Shown here piece by piece: positions 14,834 through 25,751 of a stretch of 37,049 nucleotides of DNA (positions are counted from its first letter, which is position 1; every line of letters starts with the position of its first letter). Source of the stretch: an uncultured Roseateles sp. (GTDB lineage Bacteria; Pseudomonadota; Gammaproteobacteria; Burkholderiales; Burkholderiaceae). A program made the position numbers and the translations under genes. The notes under the pieces were generated by a model that saw only the letters and a program-made list of their open reading frames with translations, ran no database searches and had not been told where the DNA came from. The stretch is from the NCBI GenBank assembly GCA_946886855.1, contig CAMPJJ010000052.1, positions 1 to 37,049 of the forward strand, in the 5' to 3' direction.

Positions 14834-15327
14834 ACAGCTTCACGACCATGCGACGGGACCTCACGGCCCGCTGGCAGGCCGCCGCGCCGCGAGAGCGGCT
14901 GATCGTGCGCGTGACCGCCGTGATCGTCGGCCTGCTGCTGCTGTGGCTGATCGCGCTGGCGCCGGCCTGGAGCACGCTGCGCAAGGCGCCGGGCGAGATC
15001 GACCGGCTCGACCGCGAACTCCAGCAGATGCGCGCCATGGCGCAGCAGACGCAGGCGTTCAAGCAGGCGGTGCCGGTGTCCACCGAGCAGTCGATGACCG
15101 CCTTGCGGGCCGCGACGGCGCGACTGGGACCGGCCGCCGAATTGACGATCACCGGCACGCAGGCGCAACTGCGGCTGCGCGGCGTGCCCGGCGGCGCGCT
15201 GGCGATGTGGATCGGCGAGGCGCGCCAGGGCGCGCGTGCCCGTCCGCAGGAAGCGGAACTGCAGACCGGTCCGCAGGGCTACAGCGGTCGGCTGACCGTC
15301 GTGCTGCCCGCGGCGGCGGGGAACTGA
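14830..15327 (+). CDS. gspM: Type II secretion inner-membrane platform protein GspM
   Basis: This 165-residue bitopic protein has a basic N terminus with RWQAAAPRERLIV, one transmembrane helix (about residues 28-45, VTAVIVGLLLLWLIALAP), a short coiled-coil-prone stretch (IDRLDRELQQMRAMAQQTQ) and a ferredoxin-like periplasmic domain. GspM partners GspL in the assembly platform. The start is the ATGA overlap with gspL. Length is normal for the family. Confidence 0.93.
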   Translation: MNSFTTMRRDLTARWQAAAPRERLIVRVTAVIVGLLLLWLIALAPAWSTLRKAPGEIDRLDRELQQMRAMAQQTQAFKQAVPVSTEQSMTALRAATARLGPAAELTITGTQAQLRLRGVPGGALAMWIGEARQGARARPQEAELQTGPQGYSGRLTVVLPAAAGN

Positions 15328-15329
15328 GC

Positions 15330-16223
15330 ATGACGCGACAACAACGCTTCATGGAGTCGGCTTTCATGCAGTCGGCCTTCATGCTCCTGGCCGCGCCGGG
15401 CAAGGCAGTGCAGCTGGTCCGGACCGATCGCGGCGCCATGCGCTGGGGGCTGGTCGGCGCCGTGCTGGGCCTGTCGACCGCGATCGTGGTCTGGGCGCCG
15501 GCGGCCTGGCTGGCGAAGGTCGTGGCCTCGGCGACGAATGAACGGCTGCTGCTCGCCGACGCGCGCGGCAGCGTCTGGAACGGCAGCGCGCGCGTGATCC
15601 TGAGCCCGGGCGAAGGCAGCCGCGACGCGAGCGAACTGCCGCAGCGGCTGGGATGGGCCCTGCGTCCCGCCTGGCACGACGGCGGTCCCGGCGTGCGCCT
15701 GACGCTGGACCAGTCCTGCTGCATCAAGCCCGGCGCGCCGATGACCGCGAGCTTCGGCATGGACCGGCTCACGGTCCGCCTGCCCGACGCGACGCCCGAG
15801 CAGCCCTGGATCCGCTGGCCGGCCGCCTGGCTGGCCGGACTGGGCACGCCGTGGAACACGCTGGCGCCGGACGGCGTCATCGTCGTCAGCGCGCAGGGCT
15901 TCGTCTTCGAGGGCAAGGGCAAGGCGATCGGGGTGACCGGCCTGGCCCAGGTCGAGCTGCGCGACTTCTCCTCGCGTCTGGCGCAGGTGTCGCCGCTGGG
16001 CAGCTACCGGATGAGCCTCGTGGGCGGCGGCACGGCGCCGCAACTGATCCTGTCGACGATCCAGGGGCCGCTGCAACTGAGCGGCCAGGGCAGTCTGGGC
16101 GCGACGCGGTCGCAGTTCCAGGGCGAGGCGACAGCCGCCCCGGGCAGCGAAGCCGCATTGGCCAATTTGTTGAACATCATCGGGCGCCGCCAGGGTGCGC
16201 GCTCGATCATCTCGGTGGGATGA
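15330..16223 (+). CDS. gspN: Type II secretion protein GspN
   Basis: This 297-residue GspN-family protein has a single transmembrane helix (about residues 38-60, WGLVGAVLGLSTAIVVWAPAAW) and a periplasmic domain with NERLLLADARGSVWNGSARV, typical of GspN, and YRMSLVGGG. GspN is present in some T2SS loci and its exact role is unsettled. It starts two bases after gspM. The first 20 residues contain a short repeat (ESAFM QSAFM), so translation may begin at one of several clustered Met codons. A Cys-Cys pair (QSCCIK) near residue 130 could form a vicinal disulfide. Confidence 0.9.
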   Translation: MTRQQRFMESAFMQSAFMLLAAPGKAVQLVRTDRGAMRWGLVGAVLGLSTAIVVWAPAAWLAKVVASATNERLLLADARGSVWNGSARVILSPGEGSRDASELPQRLGWALRPAWHDGGPGVRLTLDQSCCIKPGAPMTASFGMDRLTVRLPDATPEQPWIRWPAAWLAGLGTPWNTLAPDGVIVVSAQGFVFEGKGKAIGVTGLAQVELRDFSSRLAQVSPLGSYRMSLVGGGTAPQLILSTIQGPLQLSGQGSLGATRSQFQGEATAAPGSEAALANLLNIIGRRQGARSIISVG

Positions 16224-16225
16224 GC

Positions 16226-18505
16226 ATGAACAAGCACATGATGCGACCGACGGCGCTGGGCGTCGCGATCACCCTGATCGCGGGCAGCCTGCCGATGCAG
16301 GCCGGCGCACAGTCGTCGCAGCAGAACCGCCGACAGCCGGCCGTGCGCGCGAGCACGCCGGTCACGCTGAACTTCGTCAACACCGACATCGAGGCGGTCT
16401 CCCGCGCGATGTCCGCCGCGCTGGGCAAGCCGATCCTGGTGGACCCGCGCGTCAAGGGCACGATGACGCTGACGGCCGAGCAGCCGGTGCCGGTGCAGGA
16501 GGCCTACCTGAGCTACCTCGCCTCGCTGCGCGGCATGGGCTTCGCGATGGTCGAGGCGGGTGGGCTGCTGAAGCTGGTCCCCGAAGCGGAGGCCAAGCTG
16601 CAGACCGGCGCGGTGACGATCGCGGGCGAGACCAGGGCCCGCGGCGACCAGGTCGTGACGCAGATCTTCAAGCTCAGCCATGAGAACGCCAACAACCTGG
16701 TCGCGGTGCTGCGCCCCCTGATCACGCCCAACAACACGATCAACGCCAACCCGGGCAACAACAGCCTGGTGATCACCGACTACGCCGACAACCTGCAGCG
16801 GATCAGCCGGATCGTGGCGGCGCTGGACCAGCCCTCCAATACCGACATCGAGGTGATCCCGCTGCGCAACGCGGTGGCCTCGGACATCGTGCAGCTGGTG
16901 CAGCGGCTGTCGGACGGCGGCGGCGGCACGCCGGGCGTCCAGGTGCAGGGCGGCGCCGGCGGCGGCAGCGGCAGCGTCATGGCCGATCCCCGCAGCAACG
17001 CGTTGATCGTGCGCGCGGCCAATCCGGCCAAGCTGATGCAGCTGCGCGCGATGATCGCCAAGCTCGACCAGCCCAGCAGCGACACCGGCGGCAGCATCCG
17101 GGTGATCTACCTGAAGAACGCGGACGCGGTGCGACTGGCCACGGTGCTGCGCGCGGCGTACACGAACAATGCCGGCCCCGGCGCGGGCGGCTCGAACAGC
17201 GCCCAGGGCGGCACCGGCAGCTTCGCCAGCGCGCAGACCGGCAGCGCGGGGCAGTCGGGCGGCTTCGCGGGCAACAGCTCGTCGTTCGGCGGCGCCTCCT
17301 CGAGCTCGGGCAGCAGCGGCTCCGGCAGCTCCGGCGGTTCCACGCAGGTCAGCCAGACCGCGCAGGTCAGTACCGGCGGCTTCGTGCAGGCCGACCCGGC
17401 CACCAACTCGCTGATCATCACGGCGCCCGAACCGATGTACCGCCAGATCCGCGCGGTCGTCGAGCAGCTCGACACGCGCCGCGCGCAGGTCTACGTCGAG
17501 GCGCTGATCGTGAAGGTCGATGCCAGCAAGGCCGGCCAGTTCGGCGTGCAGTTCCAGCAGCTGTTCGGTGAAGGCGCCGTCGGCACCAACTTCGGCACGG
17601 GCTTCTCCAACATCCTGAACCTGACCGCCGCCACGGCCGGTGGCACCACGGGCGTCAGCAGCGCGATCGCTTCCGACCAGATCCCCAAGGGCCTGAACGT
17701 CGGCATCATCAAGAAGGTCGGCAGCCTCTACACGCTGGGGGCCATCGCCAACGTGCTGGGATCCGTGGCGGGCACCAACGTGCTGTCCACGCCCTCGCTG
17801 ATCGTGCAGGACAACGAGGAAGCCGACCTGCTGATCGGCAGCAACGTGCCGGTGCTGACCGGCAACTCGACCACGACCTCCGGCACCACCACCAGCCCGT
17901 TCCAGACCTTCGAGCGTCGCGACGTCGGCCTGCGGCTGAAGGTCCGCGCCACCGTCGGCGAAAACGGCACGGTGCGCATGAAGGCCTACCAGGAGAACTC
18001 CAGCGTCGTGTCCTCGGTCAACTCGGCCACGCAGGGTCCGACCTTCGACAAGAGCGCGGTGGAGACCTCGGTGACGCTGGAGGACGGCCAGGTGCTGGTG
18101 CTCGGCGGCATGCTGAAGGATGAATACGTCGACGGCGAGGACAAGGTGCCCGGCCTGGGCGACATCCCCATCCTCGGCAACCTGTTCAAGAACCAGAGCC
18201 GCAAGCGGACCAAGTCCAACCTGATGATCTTCCTGCGTCCGGTGGTGCTGCGCACCCCCGAGAGCGCCGCCGCGTTGACCATGGACCGCTACGACGCGAT
18301 CCGCGCCTACCAGCAGGAATCGCAGCCGAAGAGCACCCTGGTGCTGCCCGACACCGGCGCGCCGCTGCTGCCGGAGAAGCCCGCCTCGGTGCCCGGCGGC
18401 ACCCTGCCCCAGCAGTTGCCGCTGCCGGTGTATCCGGCGTCTTCGCCGGTGCCGGGTCCGGCCAAGGCCCCGGGCGACGCGGCCAGCGGCCCGCAAGGCC
18501 GCTGA
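16226..18505 (+). CDS. gspD: Type II secretion outer-membrane secretin GspD
   Basis: GspD forms the multimeric outer-membrane gate. The 759-residue precursor has a signal peptide (about residues 1-29, ending MQAGAQ), an N0 domain ([20 protein letters not shown]), and N1-N3 domains with [18 protein letters not shown] and [17 protein letters not shown] Gly/Ser-rich insertion sits at about 315-373, within N3. The secretin core includes [23 protein letters not shown], and the signature [14 protein letters not shown], followed by a Pro-rich tail. GGTGGG lies six bases before the ATG at 16226. A second in-frame ATG at 16220 overlaps the gspN stop and is an equally simple reading. No pilotin-binding segment could be identified. 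Confidence 0.96.
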   Translation: MNKHMMRPTALGVAITLIAGSLPMQAGAQSSQQNRRQPAVRASTPVTLNFVNTDIEAVSRAMSAALGKPILVDPRVKGTMTLTAEQPVPVQEAYLSYLASLRGMGFAMVEAGGLLKLVPEAEAKLQTGAVTIAGETRARGDQVVTQIFKLSHENANNLVAVLRPLITPNNTINANPGNNSLVITDYADNLQRISRIVAALDQPSNTDIEVIPLRNAVASDIVQLVQRLSDGGGGTPGVQVQGGAGGGSGSVMADPRSNALIVRAANPAKLMQLRAMIAKLDQPSSDTGGSIRVIYLKNADAVRLATVLRAAYTNNAGPGAGGSNSAQGGTGSFASAQTGSAGQSGGFAGNSSSFGGASSSSGSSGSGSSGGSTQVSQTAQVSTGGFVQADPATNSLIITAPEPMYRQIRAVVEQLDTRRAQVYVEALIVKVDASKAGQFGVQFQQLFGEGAVGTNFGTGFSNILNLTAATAGGTTGVSSAIASDQIPKGLNVGIIKKVGSLYTLGAIANVLGSVAGTNVLSTPSLIVQDNEEADLLIGSNVPVLTGNSTTTSGTTTSPFQTFERRDVGLRLKVRATVGENGTVRMKAYQENSSVVSSVNSATQGPTFDKSAVETSVTLEDGQVLVLGGMLKDEYVDGEDKVPGLGDIPILGNLFKNQSRKRTKSNLMIFLRPVVLRTPESAAALTMDRYDAIRAYQQESQPKSTLVLPDTGAPLLPEKPASVPGGTLPQQLPLPVYPASSPVPGPAKAPGDAASGPQGR

Positions 18506-18518
18506 GCCCGGAGACACC

Positions 18519-19952
18519 ATGGCCAGCCGCCATCCCCTTCCCTACGCCGTCGCCAAGGCGCAGCACCTGCTGATCGAGGACGACGGCCAGCAGCGCACGC
18601 TGTGGGCCTCGCCGGCGCTGACGCTGCCGGTGCTGTCCGAGCTGCAGCGCGTGTACGCGCCGTCGCGCATCGAATGCCTCAGCGTGGCCGAGCTCTCGAC
18701 GCGCATCCAGGCCGCCTACGCAGGCGGCGAGGACAACGCGGCGCTGGTGATCGGCGAGGTCGAGAGCGCCGTCGACCTGTCGCGCCTGATGCAGGACCTG
18801 CCGGCCGTCGAGGACCTGCTGGAAGCCGCGGACGACGCGCCCATCATCCGGATGCTCAACGCGCTGCTGACGCAGGCCGCGAACAACGGCGCGAGCGACA
18901 TCCACATCGAACCCTACGAGCGTGAAAGCTCGGTGCGTTTCCGCGTCGACGGCACGCTGCGCGAGGTCGTGCGACCGAACCGCGCGCTGCATGCGGCGCT
19001 GATCTCGCGGCTGAAGATCATGGCGGAGCTCGACATTGCCGAGAAGCGTCTGCCGCAGGACGGCCGGATCTCGCTTCGCATCGGCGGCCGCGCGATCGAC
19101 GTGCGCGTGAGCACGCTGCCGTCGGCGCATGGCGAGCGCGCGGTGCTGCGTCTGCTGGACAAGTCGGAATCGCGCTTCACGCTGTCGGCGCTGGGCATGG
19201 ACGGCGAGCGGCTGGAGCGCTTCCAGCGCGTGGTGCAGCAGCCTCACGGCATCGTGCTGGTGACGGGTCCGACGGGCTCGGGCAAGACGACGACGCTGTA
19301 CGCCGCGCTGCAGACGGTGGACACGTCGACAACGAACGTGCTGACCGTCGAGGACCCGATCGAATACGAACTGCCCGGCATCGGGCAGACGCAGGTGAAC
19401 TCGCGCATCGACCTGACCTTCGCGAAGGCGCTGCGCGCCATCCTGCGTCAGGATCCGGACGTGATCATGATCGGCGAAATCCGCGATTACGAAACGGCGC
19501 AGATCGCGATCCAGGCCTCGCTGACGGGCCATTTGGTGCTCGCCACGCTGCACACGAACGACGCGGTGAGCGCGGTGACGCGGCTGACCGACATGGGCGT
19601 GGAGCCCTTCCTGCTGAGCTCCTCGCTGCTGGGCGTGCTCGCGCAGCGGCTGGTGCGCAAGCTGTGCCCGGTGTGCAAGTCGCCCGAGCCCCTGCCCGAC
19701 GGCCAGACGCGTTATCACCCGGTGGGCTGCCCGGCCTGCTCGAGCAGCGGCTACAAGGGTCGGACCGGCGTGTACGAGCTGATGGTGAGCAACGACGCGA
19801 TCCGCAGCCTGATCCACAACCAGGCGCCGGAGTCCGAGTTGCTGGCGGCGGCGCGCGCGAACGGCCTGCGGTCGATGCGCGAGGACGGCGACCGGCTGGT
19901 CGCCTCGGGCGTCACGTCCGAAGAGGAAGTGCTGCGGGTCACGCGCGAGTGA
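18519..19952 (+). CDS. gspE: Type II secretion ATPase GspE
   Basis: GspE is the hexameric cytoplasmic ATPase that powers pseudopilus assembly. The 477-residue protein has a short N1E domain, the N2E region [29 protein letters not shown] and [12 protein letters not shown], Walker [10 protein letters not shown] (Lys256), the Asp box [10 protein letters not shown], the Walker B region [12 protein letters not shown], the His box [13 protein letters not shown] and the tetracysteine zinc site CPVC...CPAC. All expected catalytic elements are intact. It begins 13 bases after gspD with a GGAGA-like ribosome site. Confidence 0.97.
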   Translation: MASRHPLPYAVAKAQHLLIEDDGQQRTLWASPALTLPVLSELQRVYAPSRIECLSVAELSTRIQAAYAGGEDNAALVIGEVESAVDLSRLMQDLPAVEDLLEAADDAPIIRMLNALLTQAANNGASDIHIEPYERESSVRFRVDGTLREVVRPNRALHAALISRLKIMAELDIAEKRLPQDGRISLRIGGRAIDVRVSTLPSAHGERAVLRLLDKSESRFTLSALGMDGERLERFQRVVQQPHGIVLVTGPTGSGKTTTLYAALQTVDTSTTNVLTVEDPIEYELPGIGQTQVNSRIDLTFAKALRAILRQDPDVIMIGEIRDYETAQIAIQASLTGHLVLATLHTNDAVSAVTRLTDMGVEPFLLSSSLLGVLAQRLVRKLCPVCKSPEPLPDGQTRYHPVGCPACSSSGYKGRTGVYELMVSNDAIRSLIHNQAPESELLAAARANGLRSMREDGDRLVASGVTSEEEVLRVTRE

Positions 19953-20003
19953 TCGCGGCGATGACCTGGGCGCACGAGCAGTAGAGACACGAGGTTCCGA
20001 GCG

Positions 20004-21215
20004 ATGCCCGCCTTCAAGTACGACGCCCTGGATGCGTCCGGCAAATCCCGCCAGGGGCTGCTGGAGGCGGACACCCTGAAGGCCGCGCGTTCGCAGCTGC
20101 GCACGCAGGGGCTGGTGCCGCTGGAGGTGAAGGCGGTGGCGGCGCAGCCGGGCAAGCAGTCGCGCTTCGCACGGCGCGCGTTCAAACCGGCGGGCCTGGC
20201 CGTGTGGACGCGGCAGCTGGCGGGACTGGTCTCCGCGGGTCTGCCGCTGGAGCGCTCGATGGCGGCGCTGGCCGACGAAGCCGAGGATCCGCGCCAGCGC
20301 GAGCTGATGTCGCAGCTGAAGGCCGAGGTCAACGCCGGCTCGTCGTTCGCGCGCGCGCTGGGCACGGCGCCGCGCGAGTTCGACGACGTCTACCGCGCGG
20401 TGGTTGCGGCAGGCGAGCAGAGCGGCGCGCTCGGTCCGGTGCTGGAGAGCCTGGCGGACGACCTCGAGGAACAGCAGCGCCTGCGTTCGGAGCTTTTCGG
20501 CGCGCTGGCGTATCCGGTGATCGTCTGCATCATCGCGGTGCTAGCGGTGAGCTTCCTGCTCACCTACGTGGTCCCGCAGGTCGCGGCGGTGTTCACGCAG
20601 ACGCGGCAGACGCTGCCGCTGCTGACGCGGATCATGATGGGCATCTCCGACGTGCTCCGGAACTGGGGGCTGGTGATCGTGATCGTCGTGGTCGGCGGCG
20701 TCATCGGCATGCGACAGATCCTCAAGCGCGAAGGGCCGCGACAGCGTTTCGATGCGGCCTTCCTGAACCTGCCGCTGCTGGGCCGGCTTTCGCGCGGCTA
20801 CAACGCGGCGCGTTTCTCGGGCACGCTGGCGATGCTGGCGGGCGCGGGCGTGCCGATCCTGAAGGCGCTGCAGGCCGCGGCGGAAACGCTGTCCAACCAG
20901 GCGATGCGCGCGGACGCGATGGATGCGCTGGCGCAGGTCCGCGAGGGCGCGCCGCTGGGCGCGGCGCTGGCGGGCAAGAAGCGCTTCCCGGGACTGCTGT
21001 CGATGTTCGCGCGACTGGGTGAACAGACGGGTCAACTGCCCGACATGCTGCAGCGCGCGGCCAAGCAGCTCGGCAATGAAGTGAAGCGCCGCGCGATGAC
21101 GCTGGCCACGCTGCTGGAGCCGCTGCTGATCGTGGCGATGGGCGGCGTGGTGATGCTGATCGTGCTGTCCGTGCTGCTGCCGATCATCGACATGAACAAG
21201 CTGGCGGCGCAGTAA
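20004..21215 (+). CDS. gspF: Type II secretion inner-membrane platform protein GspF
   Basis: GspF is the polytopic platform protein contacted by GspE. The 403-residue chain starts MPAFKYDALDASGKSRQG, a family hallmark, and has two repeated cytoplasmic domains (TRQLAGLVSAGLPLERSM and FSGTLAMLAGAGVPILKAL). Three hydrophobic segments follow the standard pattern: about 172-192, 222-240 and 374-394. It is the last gene of the operon. No clear terminator follows; the accessory rhs gene begins 353 bases later in the same direction, so read-through is possible. Confidence 0.96.
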   Translation: MPAFKYDALDASGKSRQGLLEADTLKAARSQLRTQGLVPLEVKAVAAQPGKQSRFARRAFKPAGLAVWTRQLAGLVSAGLPLERSMAALADEAEDPRQRELMSQLKAEVNAGSSFARALGTAPREFDDVYRAVVAAGEQSGALGPVLESLADDLEEQQRLRSELFGALAYPVIVCIIAVLAVSFLLTYVVPQVAAVFTQTRQTLPLLTRIMMGISDVLRNWGLVIVIVVVGGVIGMRQILKREGPRQRFDAAFLNLPLLGRLSRGYNAARFSGTLAMLAGAGVPILKALQAAAETLSNQAMRADAMDALAQVREGAPLGAALAGKKRFPGLLSMFARLGEQTGQLPDMLQRAAKQLGNEVKRRAMTLATLLEPLLIVAMGGVVMLIVLSVLLPIIDMNKLAAQ

Positions 21216-21568
21216 GGCACCAGTTGATTCAGCGCTTCAGCAGATCCCGCCACCAGGCGATCCCGCGTCCATGTTCTCCTCCTCGATCCACGGGAAACCC
21301 CGGACTCGCGTCTCGCGGTGATCGACTAACGTCGCCGCCACATCACACGCGCCCAGCCGGCTGGTCATCCGCCGTCGCAAGGAGCGCGGATCGCTTCAGG
21401 GAAATTGCAGTTCTTCAGGTAGACCGCACGAGGCGTCGTCCCTCGGTCGCGGGAACACTTGCGTCGGCAGTCATGGCGTAGACCTCCTGATGTCCCCGGT
21501 GCTCGTCCGCGATTCGTGCGCACGTCAAGACATGCCCCCGGGCCCGGGCGCTCCACCGAGGAGGCCCG
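21216..21568. other. Intergenic region between the gsp operon and rhs
   Basis: This 353-base stretch has no rightward gene. It holds a leftward 19-codon ORF with a perfect AGGAGG ribosome site (separate entry) and the GAGGAGG site for rhs at its right end. I found neither a hairpin-plus-T terminator for gspF nor a convincing rhs promoter. Confidence 0.5.
21415..21474 (-). CDS. Possible small ORF (19 aa) with strong ribosome-binding site
   Basis: Leftward, AGGAGG lies eight bases before an ATG at 21474 that opens a 19-codon frame (MTADASVPATEGRRLVRST). Just beyond, another frame of the same strand continues as VYLKNCNFPEAIRAPC to a stop at 21365, so a one-base frameshift would give a peptide of about 37 residues. 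I do not recognise the product. It could be a remnant, a short leader peptide or chance. Confidence 0.3.
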   Translation of the reverse strand: MTADASVPATEGRRLVRST

Positions 21569-24500
21569 ATGAAGATTCGTTGGATTGGCTTGTCCCTGCT
21601 CGCGACGGCACCTATTGCCTACGCGGACACCTCCATCCAATGTCCGCGCGACGCGACAACCGGCGAAATCATCTGCAGAGTGGTCACGGACGGCCCAGGC
21701 CCCGGTTCGAAGGACTCGTCCGGCGGTGATCTCTGGTGGTTCACCGGAGGCAGCACCGGCGGCGGCGGCGGCGGCAAGGGCGGATCGAACGGCGAGGGCC
21801 CCAAAGGCGACGGCGGCAACGGCGACAAGCCGGTCGCCGACAAACCTGCGGAGAGCAACACGTCCGCGCCGAAGCCGCCCTGTCAGGGAGGCGCGGGCGA
21901 CACGCCCGCAGCGACACCGGCCACCGGTCATCCCGTCGTCATCGCCACGGGCGAGAAGTACAAGCGCGAGTTCGATTTCGGCTCATCCGGTCTCTATGGC
22001 CTGAACTTGAACCGCACCTACCGCAGCTTCTATGCGGGCGGACCGATGTTCGGCCGTGGCTGGACCACGGACTTCGATTTCCTGATGCTGGTGGTCGTCC
22101 GACCCAAACCGACCATCTGCGATCCGAACGGAGAAACGCCTTGCGCTCCCGTTAGCCTTACCGTGGGCTGGTCTGACGGAGCCAAGTACAAGTACGACCG
22201 CGTCGACGGATCACCCGACGACGGACCGTTGTATCGCGTGACCGGCAATCCAGCGGCGGGCGAGATCGCCTACGAGCAAGGCGGCTCCACGATGCGACGC
22301 GGTGGCAAGGTCTACAGCTACAACAGCCTGGGCTTCATGGTCGGCGTGAGCCTGGATAACGGTGTGCCGCTGTACAGCATCCTGCCGGACGTCAACGGAC
22401 GTGTGCAAAGCATCAGCAACAACCGCGGTCAGACCATCCTCTTCACCTGGACCAACGGCAGGGTGAGCCAGGTCAGGGACCCGAACGGGCAGTTCTGGAC
22501 CTATGGCTACAACGCCAACGGCATGCTGACCTCGGTCACGGCGCCCGGAGGTAGCGAGACCCGGACCTACTACTACGAGAGCCCATATGGCCCTGAGCTG
22601 CTGACGGGCATCGCCTACAACGGCGTGCGCTACAGCACATACACGTATCTGAGCAACAAGAAGGTCTCGACGAGCGCTCTGGCTGGCGACGAGGTCCGTG
22701 ACACTTTCGCGTACGCGACCAATCAGACGACGGTCACCAACCGCTTCGGGCATGCGGTCACCTACACGTTCGCGCAGATGCAGGGCAGCTCGGTGCTGAC
22801 GAACGTCTCCGAACCCGCCACCGTCGCCTGTCCGGCCCTTCAGGCACAGACGATCTACGACGCGAACGGGTACGTCGACTACACCCTCGATTGGCAGGGC
22901 GTAAGAACTGAATACACGTTCTACGCGGACGGAAAGTTGCGGGAAAAGACAACCGCGGCCAACACGGCTGTGGCGATGACCGCGACTTACGACTGGTCGG
23001 GAGACGCTGTCCAGCAGATCACCTACAAGAACGCTGGCGGCACAGCGTATGCGCGAGTGAACTACTCGTACCACGGCTCAGGTACTGCGGCAGGACGGGT
23101 GGCCAGCCGCACCTGGACCGACATCGCCAGCGGAGTGCAACGCCAGAGCACCTTCGCCTACACATTCCAACCCAACGGCGTGACCGGCGAACCGACGATG
23201 GTCAGCACCAGCGAGACGACCCCCAGCGGAACGACGATGGTGACCTACGACCTGGGCGGCCGCATGACCGCGGTAACGAATGCGCTCGGGCAGCAGACGA
23301 CGTGGAGCAACTTCGACGGAATGGGACGCCCGGGACGTTCGACCGACATCAACGGTGTGCACACGGATTACGTCTACGACACGCGAGGTCTCAAGACTCA
23401 AGAGATCCAGCGCTTGCCGACAGGAGATCGGACGACCACGTATGCCTATGACGCCCAGCGGAACCTGACTGATGCGGCGTATTCCGACGGCAGTGCCATT
23501 CGCCACCGCTACACCGCCTCGGGACGATTGGAGAAGGTCGGGAACGCACTGAGCGAGTTCGCGCAAACCGACATCGATCTGGTCAACAACCGTCGCATCG
23601 ACCGCTCCGACCGTTCCACGCCGAGTCTGAGCGGCACCACGCCGGTGGCCGTCGGAGGCAGTCCTTTCATGGCGACGACGCAGTTCGACGCGGCAGGACG
23701 CAAACGCGTCGTCAGCGGAAACAGCGGGCAGTCGATGACCTATGCCTATGACGGCAACAACAACATCGTTCAGACCACGGACGCGGCGGCGCGCGTCACG
23801 ACCATCCAGTACGACTACCAGGGCCGAGCCACCCAAACAAACTTGCCTGGTTCCGGGACCATCCAATACCGCTATGACGGCGCGGGCCAACTCAATCAAG
23901 TGATCGATCCACGCGGGCTGTCGACGCTCTACAGCCTCAACGGCATTGGTGAGCTCCAGAGTCAAACCAGTCCGGACTCCGGATCTACCAGCTACAGCTA
24001 CGACGCAGCCGGGCGCGTAGCGACGATGACCCGGGCCAATGGCCAAACGACGACATTCGGCTGGGACTCGCTGAATCGGATGACCAGTCGATCCGCTGGT
24101 GGAGTGACAGAAACCTGGACGTATGACCAAGGCCCCTACGGCAAAGGACGGCTGACCAGCATGTCCGACGCCTCGGGTAACACGAGCTATACGTACAACG
24201 CCGCCGGACAGATCACCACGCAGGTGTCAACGATTGCCGGACAGTCCTTCACCACGACCTGGAGCTACGACAGCGCGGGGCGGCTCGCCTCCATGCTCTA
24301 CCCTACGGGCATGACCCTGTCGTACACCTATGACAGTGCAGGTCGCGTGAGCGGCATGTCGGGGAACCCGAACGGTGTCACGATCCCCTTCATGGACTCG
24401 CCGCTGTATCAGCCGGCCACCAATCGGCTTTATGCATGGCGATACGGAAATGGCCTGACCCGACTGGTGACTCTGGACACGGACGGTCGCCCCACGCGCA

Positions 24501-25750
24501 TCGAAAGCCCGGGCGTTCATTCGCTCGGCTTTGCCTATCACTCGACCAACACGATCCAGCAGATCACCGATTTCGCCTACGGCGCGGCCACTTCGGGGAT
24601 GACCTACAACGCGCATGACCGGTTGACTGCGGTATCGCGCGCCGGGGATGACCAAAGCTTCGGCGTGGATGCGATGGGAAACAGGACCAGCCTCTTGCGT
24701 CAGGGCGCAAGCCAGACCTACACCCTGGACTCATCGAGCAATCGGCTTCAGTCGGTGAGCGGAACAGAATGGCGAAATTTCTCCCATGACCCGATGGGAA
24801 ATCGAACGGCAGAAAGTCGTTGGGATGGAAACCGCGGCTACGGCTACGACGCCTTCAATCGCGTCAATCAAGTACTGATCAACGGTGCCGTAGCGGGTGA
24901 CTACCTGAGCAACGCCAACAACCAGCGGGTGTACAAGAACACCGGGGTCTGGCAAACGCGTTTCATCTTCGGACCGAGCGGTGAACTGCTGGCAGAAGTG
25001 GGACCGCAACCCACCGTCTATGTGTGGCTCGACGGACAGTTGTTTGCGGTCGCTCGCGCTGGACAGCTGTACGTCAGTCACGACGACCATCTTGGACGCC
25101 CAGAGGTGCTCACCAACTCATCGGCGCAACCGGTCTGGCGAGCCACGAATGCGGCGTTCGACCGAAGTGTGGAGGTCGATGCCATCGGCGGAATGAATCT
25201 TGGATTCCCGGGTCAATACCTCGAAGTCGAGTCAGGTCTATGGCAGAACTGGCATCGCACCTACGATGCGAAATCGGGTCGCTACCTGCAGAGCGACCCA
25301 ATCGGCTTACTTGGCGGCATCAATACCTACGCCTACGCAATGGGCAACCCGGCAACGTTGACTGATCCGACGGGATTGGATGTGTATCTATGCTCGCAAC
25401 CTGCGTTTGGAATCTCCTGGAACCCGATAGACCACCAATGGCTGAAGACCGATTCTGCCGAGGCCGGCATGGGGGGAACTCGAGGTAACGTGCCAGGGAA
25501 CGAAAGCGGAGATCGTCCCGGCGATCGTGTCCAGGTGACCGATCACACGGGAAGAAGTAAAGAACCTGGGGCCAATTGCGGAAAGGTCCCGGACGTCGAT
25601 GAGAAGAAGGTCAACGAAGCCTTGAGACTTGGTCGCCCCCTTGGTCGTTGGGGGCCTACCAACCAGTGCCAGTCCTTTGCGCATCAGACTCTCCGTGATG
25701 CATCCTTGGTCCCCGTTCCTTCTCTGCCCTATGGTTCGCCGAGTCGCTAA
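21569..25750 (+). CDS. Rhs/YD-repeat polymorphic toxin with Sec signal peptide and variable C-terminal Cys/His domain
   Basis: This 1393-residue Rhs protein shows, in order: a signal peptide ([19 protein letters not shown]); a short Cys-containing segment; a flexible Gly/Lys-rich linker (about 60-100); a DUF6531-like entry ([18 protein letters not shown], about 120); many YD repeats (such as [15 protein letters not shown] and [10 protein letters not shown]) that build the Rhs cocoon; and the Rhs core end [14 protein letters not shown]...DPTGL at 1266-1270. The remaining 123 residues are the variable tip. It has His1289 in [10 protein letters not shown], then Cys1367 in [10 protein letters not shown] preceded by [10 protein letters not shown]. 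This His-before-Cys order resembles permuted papain/NlpC-like hydrolases, so attack on peptidoglycan, peptides or acyl groups is inferred. A GAGGAGG site precedes the ATG. No VgrG, PAAR or Tc-toxin partner is nearby. Confidence 0.92.
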   Translation: MKIRWIGLSLLATAPIAYADTSIQCPRDATTGEIICRVVTDGPGPGSKDSSGGDLWWFTGGSTGGGGGGKGGSNGEGPKGDGGNGDKPVADKPAESNTSAPKPPCQGGAGDTPAATPATGHPVVIATGEKYKREFDFGSSGLYGLNLNRTYRSFYAGGPMFGRGWTTDFDFLMLVVVRPKPTICDPNGETPCAPVSLTVGWSDGAKYKYDRVDGSPDDGPLYRVTGNPAAGEIAYEQGGSTMRRGGKVYSYNSLGFMVGVSLDNGVPLYSILPDVNGRVQSISNNRGQTILFTWTNGRVSQVRDPNGQFWTYGYNANGMLTSVTAPGGSETRTYYYESPYGPELLTGIAYNGVRYSTYTYLSNKKVSTSALAGDEVRDTFAYATNQTTVTNRFGHAVTYTFAQMQGSSVLTNVSEPATVACPALQAQTIYDANGYVDYTLDWQGVRTEYTFYADGKLREKTTAANTAVAMTATYDWSGDAVQQITYKNAGGTAYARVNYSYHGSGTAAGRVASRTWTDIASGVQRQSTFAYTFQPNGVTGEPTMVSTSETTPSGTTMVTYDLGGRMTAVTNALGQQTTWSNFDGMGRPGRSTDINGVHTDYVYDTRGLKTQEIQRLPTGDRTTTYAYDAQRNLTDAAYSDGSAIRHRYTASGRLEKVGNALSEFAQTDIDLVNNRRIDRSDRSTPSLSGTTPVAVGGSPFMATTQFDAAGRKRVVSGNSGQSMTYAYDGNNNIVQTTDAAARVTTIQYDYQGRATQTNLPGSGTIQYRYDGAGQLNQVIDPRGLSTLYSLNGIGELQSQTSPDSGSTSYSYDAAGRVATMTRANGQTTTFGWDSLNRMTSRSAGGVTETWTYDQGPYGKGRLTSMSDASGNTSYTYNAAGQITTQVSTIAGQSFTTTWSYDSAGRLASMLYPTGMTLSYTYDSAGRVSGMSGNPNGVTIPFMDSPLYQPATNRLYAWRYGNGLTRLVTLDTDGRPTRIESPGVHSLGFAYHSTNTIQQITDFAYGAATSGMTYNAHDRLTAVSRAGDDQSFGVDAMGNRTSLLRQGASQTYTLDSSSNRLQSVSGTEWRNFSHDPMGNRTAESRWDGNRGYGYDAFNRVNQVLINGAVAGDYLSNANNQRVYKNTGVWQTRFIFGPSGELLAEVGPQPTVYVWLDGQLFAVARAGQLYVSHDDHLGRPEVLTNSSAQPVWRATNAAFDRSVEVDAIGGMNLGFPGQYLEVESGLWQNWHRTYDAKSGRYLQSDPIGLLGGINTYAYAMGNPATLTDPTGLDVYLCSQPAFGISWNPIDHQWLKTDSAEAGMGGTRGNVPGNESGDRPGDRVQVTDHTGRSKEPGANCGKVPDVDEKKVNEALRLGRPLGRWGPTNQCQSFAHQTLRDASLVPVPSLPYGSPSR

Positions 25751-25751
25751 C

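Noticed and set aside
16004..18520. An 838-codon open frame antisense to gspD
   Set aside because: The opposite strand encodes an unmistakable GspD. The antisense product is Arg/His/Ala/Gly-rich with no domain, as high-GC third-position bias produces by chance.
22211..24130. Long leftward frames antisense to rhs
   Set aside because: They are the complement of YD repeats. Repeated patterns in rhs create long open antisense frames without coding signals.
21569..25360. Repetitive DNA suggesting a CRISPR or tandem-repeat array
   Set aside because: The periodicity is protein-level YD repeats with degenerate DNA, not identical direct repeats with spacers.
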